Source: Hypomesus transpacificus (lineage: Eukaryota; Chordata; Actinopteri; Osmeriformes; Osmeridae). From it: a DNA stretch of 64,000 bases. The notes beneath the pieces were generated by a model. It did not search any database. It was not told the DNA's origin and was given only the letters and a program-made list of their open reading frames with translations. Positions 62,781-64,000 of this stretch are shown piece by piece (positions within the stretch are counted from its first letter, which is position 1; every line of letters begins with the position of its first letter). The stretch covers positions 186,001-250,000 of the forward strand of contig NC_061066.1 in the NCBI RefSeq assembly GCF_021917145.1, given 5' to 3'. The translations under genes were made by a program, and so were the position numbers.

Positions 62781-64000
62781 TTAGGGATAACTGGTGACAA
62801 CTACTTGTTTCTGGGCAAGTCTACGGAGCTCCTCTCTGATGGCCTTGATGAGAGAGGCGGAGCTATGGGCTGAGGGGGAGGCGTCGTCAGGGGGGTACTC
62901 TGGTGTGGGCGGGGCTAGGTGCAGTGGAGGAGCTGAGGGGTCCCGCAACGACGAACTGGGCATCTGGAACACGGAGGAGGAAGTGAACTCAGGGAACGAC
63001 AGCACCTGGACAGAGAGAAAGAAAGAAAGACAGGAAGGTTGTCATCAAACTTCAGCCGTTCACATTTCAGCCTCTATGTTTGCGGCCCCACACGGTGTGT
63101 CCAGGCTCCATGCGGTGGACTCACACTCTCCCTGCTGATGGCTCCTGGTCTAGAGAGGTCCTGGTCTGAGTGTTGCTGGTTCCAGCTGGAGCCCGTGGGC
63201 CCAGACACGCTGCGGCCCACCCCGGGATATGCACTGATCCGGCTCGACAGACCCACCTGCGTCAGGTGGTGGAGCTGGGCTCCTGGGCGACACACACATC
63301 AATACATGATCAATATATCAATACAATCATTGATAAGATCCTGCAACATATACTGTACACACACACACACATGCAGTGTGCTTTACCTGTGCTGCCTCCT
63401 ACAGGACGTGGCCTGGAGGAGGAGGGGGGGTCGTCATACTGCCCCCTGTTGGAATACACCGACTCCTGCGGCAGTTGTTGCTCTCCAGCAGTAATGTACC
63501 CCCCGGAGCCTAGGCCCTGGCTGCAACACACACACACAAGATGTACCTGGTCAGGATAAGATGGCACAAGAAGATCTGACAAAAGCTCCTTTGAGCACTT
63601 TACAAAACAGCGAATGAAAATCCACCCAGCATGACGTTCTTGTGTTGGTCCTCACCTATGCAACAGGCCTTGGACTGACGATGGAGACATCCCTAACTCA
63701 GCATATCTCTGAACAGACAAGGAAAGAGAGGGAACCGATCAGTCCAAAAAGACCAGAAGAAAGGACAAATGGTGTAGAAAGAGATAAATATAATGAAAAT
63801 GTATTCCGCTCTCCTTTAAAGCATTTAAATGAGATTTAAGAATACTATCTTTCCGCTTGTGCATGTTCATAGTGGTGTGGATGGAGGGACAACAACAACT
63901 GGGTTGACAGTGTCCCCCAGCATCAGTCTCACCGCAGAGAAGGGGCTGTGAGTGGGGACCGCTGGGTAGGAGGAGGAGCCCCACTGTCGTGCCGAGCGGT
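62781..64000 (-). CDS. kiaa1549: C-terminal exons of a KIAA1549-like (UPF0606) protein, partial
   Basis: Six exons in continuous phase: 64000-63933 (runs off the window), 63708-63656, 63520-63387, 63282-63125, then the terminal exon 63005-62781, whose stop is TAA at 62781-62783; the first listed exon is incomplete. The encoded tail is rich in Ser, Pro, Gly and Tyr (SSYPAVPTHSPFSA, ESVYSNRGQYDDPPSSS) and ends with a short helix ASLIKAIREELRRLAQKQ. This resembles the conserved C-terminus of KIAA1549, a type I membrane protein best known as the fusion partner of BRAF in pilocytic astrocytoma. Its position next to svopl, as in human 7q34, supports the name. Most of the gene, including its extracellular part, lies beyond the window. 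A KIAA1549L paralog cannot be excluded. Confidence 0.6.

Overview
The window is a teleost fish chromosome segment. It holds compact vertebrate genes with GT-AG introns, very dense CA/GT microsatellites and minisatellites, and tRNA-derived SINEs whose 3' tails match the LINE2-type tail shared by eel UnaL2 and UnaSINE1. The species cannot be named from the sequence alone.

Layout. 1-9.7 kb is gene-poor and repeat-rich. 9.8-16.8 kb holds spmip1 (-), a minus-strand gene coding for one or two amidated peptides of the calcitonin/CGRP/adrenomedullin type (my reconstruction, apparently not a standard gene model), atp6v1f (-) and lamtor4 (+). 17.4-19.1 kb is a nest of DNA transposons and tRNA-SINE pieces. 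19.7-25.6 kb holds arf5 (-) and gcc1 (+), head to head. 27.4-37.2 kb holds dennd6b (-) and lta4h (+), also head to head. 38.5-53.7 kb is mical3 (-, 34 coding exons), with a 5'-truncated poly(A)-binding-protein C-terminus nested antisense in one intron. 55.6-58.9 kb is svopl (-). The window ends inside the last exons of a KIAA1549-like gene (-).

How the genes relate. Three divergent pairs share short promoters: atp6v1f/lamtor4 (V-ATPase and Ragulator, both lysosomal nutrient sensing), arf5/gcc1 (Golgi GTPase and Golgi tether) and dennd6b/lta4h. Human counterparts fall mainly on 7q32-q34 (ATP6V1F, SPMIP1, ARF5, GCC1, SVOPL, KIAA1549) and 22q (MICAL3, DENND6B), so the segment joins two ancestral blocks. 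Human ADM2 lies in the same band as DENND6B, which fits the peptide gene.

Most notable: (1) a peptide gene with shared 5' exons and two alternative sets of 3' micro-exons, each ending in a disulfide-ring, amidated peptide and each with its own poly(A) signal; (2) mical3, in which tandem repeats have grown out of exon ends, including a 54-bp array that gives six in-frame copies of one splice donor; (3) Phe at position 378 of leukotriene A4 hydrolase, where the human enzyme has the Tyr involved in suicide inactivation; (4) a tandem-MLLE fragment of a poly(A)-binding protein. All exon joins are by eye from splice signals, reading phase and remembered protein families; no alignment or expression data were available.
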